A model generated the notes under the pieces. It was not told where the DNA came from. It saw nothing but the letters and a program-made list of their open reading frames with translations, and ran no database searches. From an uncultured Oscillospiraceae bacterium (GTDB lineage Bacteria; Bacillota; Clostridia; Oscillospirales; Acutalibacteraceae), in assembly GCA_910587835.1 (NCBI GenBank), contig CAJUNQ010000037.1, positions 1-22,081 on the forward strand: 22,081 nt of DNA, given 5' to 3'. How positions within the stretch are numbered: position 1 is the first letter of the stretch; each line of letters starts with the position of its first letter. Position numbers and translations under genes: made by a program. Below are positions 20,689 through 22,081 of the stretch, piece by piece.

Positions 20689-22081
20689 ATGAGCACAGTC
20701 AGAACAAGATTCGCCCCCAGCCCCACCGGCTTTATGCATGTGGGCAATTTGCGCACCGCCCTTTACGAGTATCTGGTGGCCAAAAGCCAGGGCGGCGCCT
20801 TTGTCCTCCGGGTGGAGGACACCGACCAGGAACGCTATGTGGAGGGCGCTGTGGACGTGATCTACCATACCCTTCAGCAGGTGGGTCTCACCCACGACGA
20901 GGGCCCTGACCTGGGGGGCGGCTACGGCCCCTACATCCAAAGCCAACGGCTGAACACCTATCTGCCCTATGCCCAGCAGCTGGTGCAAGAGGGCAAGGCC
21001 TACTACTGCTTCTGCACCAAGGAGCGGCTGGATGAGCTGCACGAAAAGGGCTTTGGCGGCTATGACCGCCACTGCCGCGACCTGCCCCAGGAGGAGGTCC
21101 AGCGGCTGCTGGACGCGGGCACGCCCTATGTCATCCGGCAAAAGGTCCCGCTGACCGGCTCTACCAGCTTTACCGACCAGGTCTTTGGTGAGATCACCAT
21201 TGAGAACAAGGAGATCGAAGACCAGGTGCTGATTAAGGCCGACGGCTACCCCACCTATAACTTCGCCAATGTCATTGACGACCACCTGATGCACATTACC
21301 CATGTGGTGCGGGGCTGCGAGTATCTCACCTCCACCCCCAAATATCAGCTGCTGTACGAGGCCCTGGGCTGGGAGCAGCCCGCCTATATCCACCTGCCGC
21401 TGATTATGGGCAAAAACGAGGACGGCTCCACCTCCAAGCTCTCCAAACGCCACGGGTCCACCAGCTTTCAGGGGCTGACCGAGGAGGGCTATCTGCCCCA
21501 GGTGATCACCAACTATATCGCCCTGCTGGGCTGGGCTCCCAAGGACAATCAGGAGATTTTTTCTTTGGAGGAGCTGGTAGAGAATTTCTCCGTGGACCGT
21601 ATCAGCAAGTCGCCGGCTGTGTTTGACTATGACAAGCTCAACTGGTTCAACGCCGAGTACATCAAGGCCATGAGCCCCGAGGATTTCCGCGCCCATGCCA
21701 TGCCATACTATAAAGAGGTGTTCGGTGACGCGGACAAGCCCTGGGAGGTGCTGGATTCCATTCTCAGGGCCCGGCTCACCAAGTTCAACGAGATTCCCGG
21801 CCTGCTGGGCTTCTTCCAAGAGCTGCCGGAGTATCCGGCGGACTTCTTTGTGAACAAGAAGTCAAAGACCAACCTGGAAAACTCCCCTGAGATGCTTCGG
21901 GCGGCAACAGAGGCTTTGGAGCAGCTCCCCGCCTGGGAGCTGGACGCCATTCACACCGCATTGATTGACCTGGCCGCCAGACTGGAAGTGAAGAACGGCA
22001 CGCTGCTGTGGCCCGTGCGCATTGCCGCCGCCGGCACTTTGGTGACTCCCGGCGGAGCTATGGAGATTTTGACCCTGCTGG
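20689..22081 (+). CDS. gltX: Glutamate--tRNA ligase (3' end outside window)
   Basis: The first 464 residues of a class I aminoacyl-tRNA synthetase that charges tRNA-Glu with glutamate in the cytoplasm. FAPSPTGFMHVGN (residues 8-20) holds the HIGH-type ATP site as HVGN. KLSKRHG (250-256) is the KMSKS loop. RVEDTDQERY and NYIALLGW are further GluRS hallmarks. Most of the protein is present; the family is usually 480-500 residues, so only a short C-terminal piece is missing. ATG 20689 is preceded by GAGGGAAGG and matches the conserved N-terminus. It has its own promoter at 20622-20650. Confidence 0.96.
   Translation, partial: MSTVRTRFAPSPTGFMHVGNLRTALYEYLVAKSQGGAFVLRVEDTDQERYVEGAVDVIYHTLQQVGLTHDEGPDLGGGYGPYIQSQRLNTYLPYAQQLVQEGKAYYCFCTKERLDELHEKGFGGYDRHCRDLPQEEVQRLLDAGTPYVIRQKVPLTGSTSFTDQVFGEITIENKEIEDQVLIKADGYPTYNFANVIDDHLMHITHVVRGCEYLTSTPKYQLLYEALGWEQPAYIHLPLIMGKNEDGSTSKLSKRHGSTSFQGLTEEGYLPQVITNYIALLGWAPKDNQEIFSLEELVENFSVDRISKSPAVFDYDKLNWFNAEYIKAMSPEDFRAHAMPYYKEVFGDADKPWEVLDSILRARLTKFNEIPGLLGFFQELPEYPADFFVNKKSKTNLENSPEMLRAATEALEQLPAWELDAIHTALIDLAARLEVKNGTLLWPVRIAAAGTLVTPGGAMEILTLL

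Noticed and set aside
1..22081. CRISPR array, rRNA or IS transposase
   Set aside because: No regularly spaced repeats, no rRNA-like sequence and no transposase-type protein were seen.

Overview
The window looks like a chromosomal segment of a fairly GC-rich gut-type Clostridia, probably an Oscillospiraceae/Oscillospirales relative. This is inferred from the protein set (MtaB, CarD-family regulator, SLH-domain amidase, UMF1-type transporter, YaaA, Bcp) and from base composition. No species name can be given from sequence alone.

Left end (1-4983): a mobile island, visibly less GC-rich than the rest. It holds the 3' tail of an unrecognised gene, a small excisionase-type HTH protein, a tyrosine integrase whose start overlaps it, and a protein with two HTH segments. 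Converging on these with a 2-nt gap is a large single-chain GmrSD-type (DUF262 + HNH/DUF1524 + DUF4268-like) type IV restriction enzyme candidate. The island abuts the 3' end of a tRNA-Ser(CGA) gene, the usual target of such integrases.

Junction (4984-5644): the tRNA-Ser, the broken 5' half of a second tRNA-Ser, a hairpin repeat, and a 146-bp MITE-like element with perfect 19-bp inverted ends, then the prfB promoter.

Core (5645-22081): prfB (RF2, with an unexplained frameshift and no UGA recoding site), a secreted SLH-amidase, a GNAT, an EctB-like diaminobutyrate aminotransferase behind a structured leader, mtaB, an MFS transporter, a zinc-ribbon membrane protein, a CarD-like regulator, yaaA-bcp (peroxide defence), then on the minus strand a NapH-like ferredoxin membrane protein and a GNAT (both frameshifted), tRNA-Leu(GAG), a glutamine-amidotransferase-like hydrolase, and finally on the plus strand a VanY-like carboxypeptidase, another GNAT and the start of gltX. 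The core is mostly housekeeping in short transcription units, many with clear promoters and terminators.

The most noteworthy items are the defence gene on the tRNA-Ser island, the MITE-like repeat beside a tRNA remnant, the orphan EctB-like gene with a multi-hairpin leader, and the cluster of single-base frameshifts. The frameshifts mostly sit in homopolymers, so they may be either gene decay or sequencing error.
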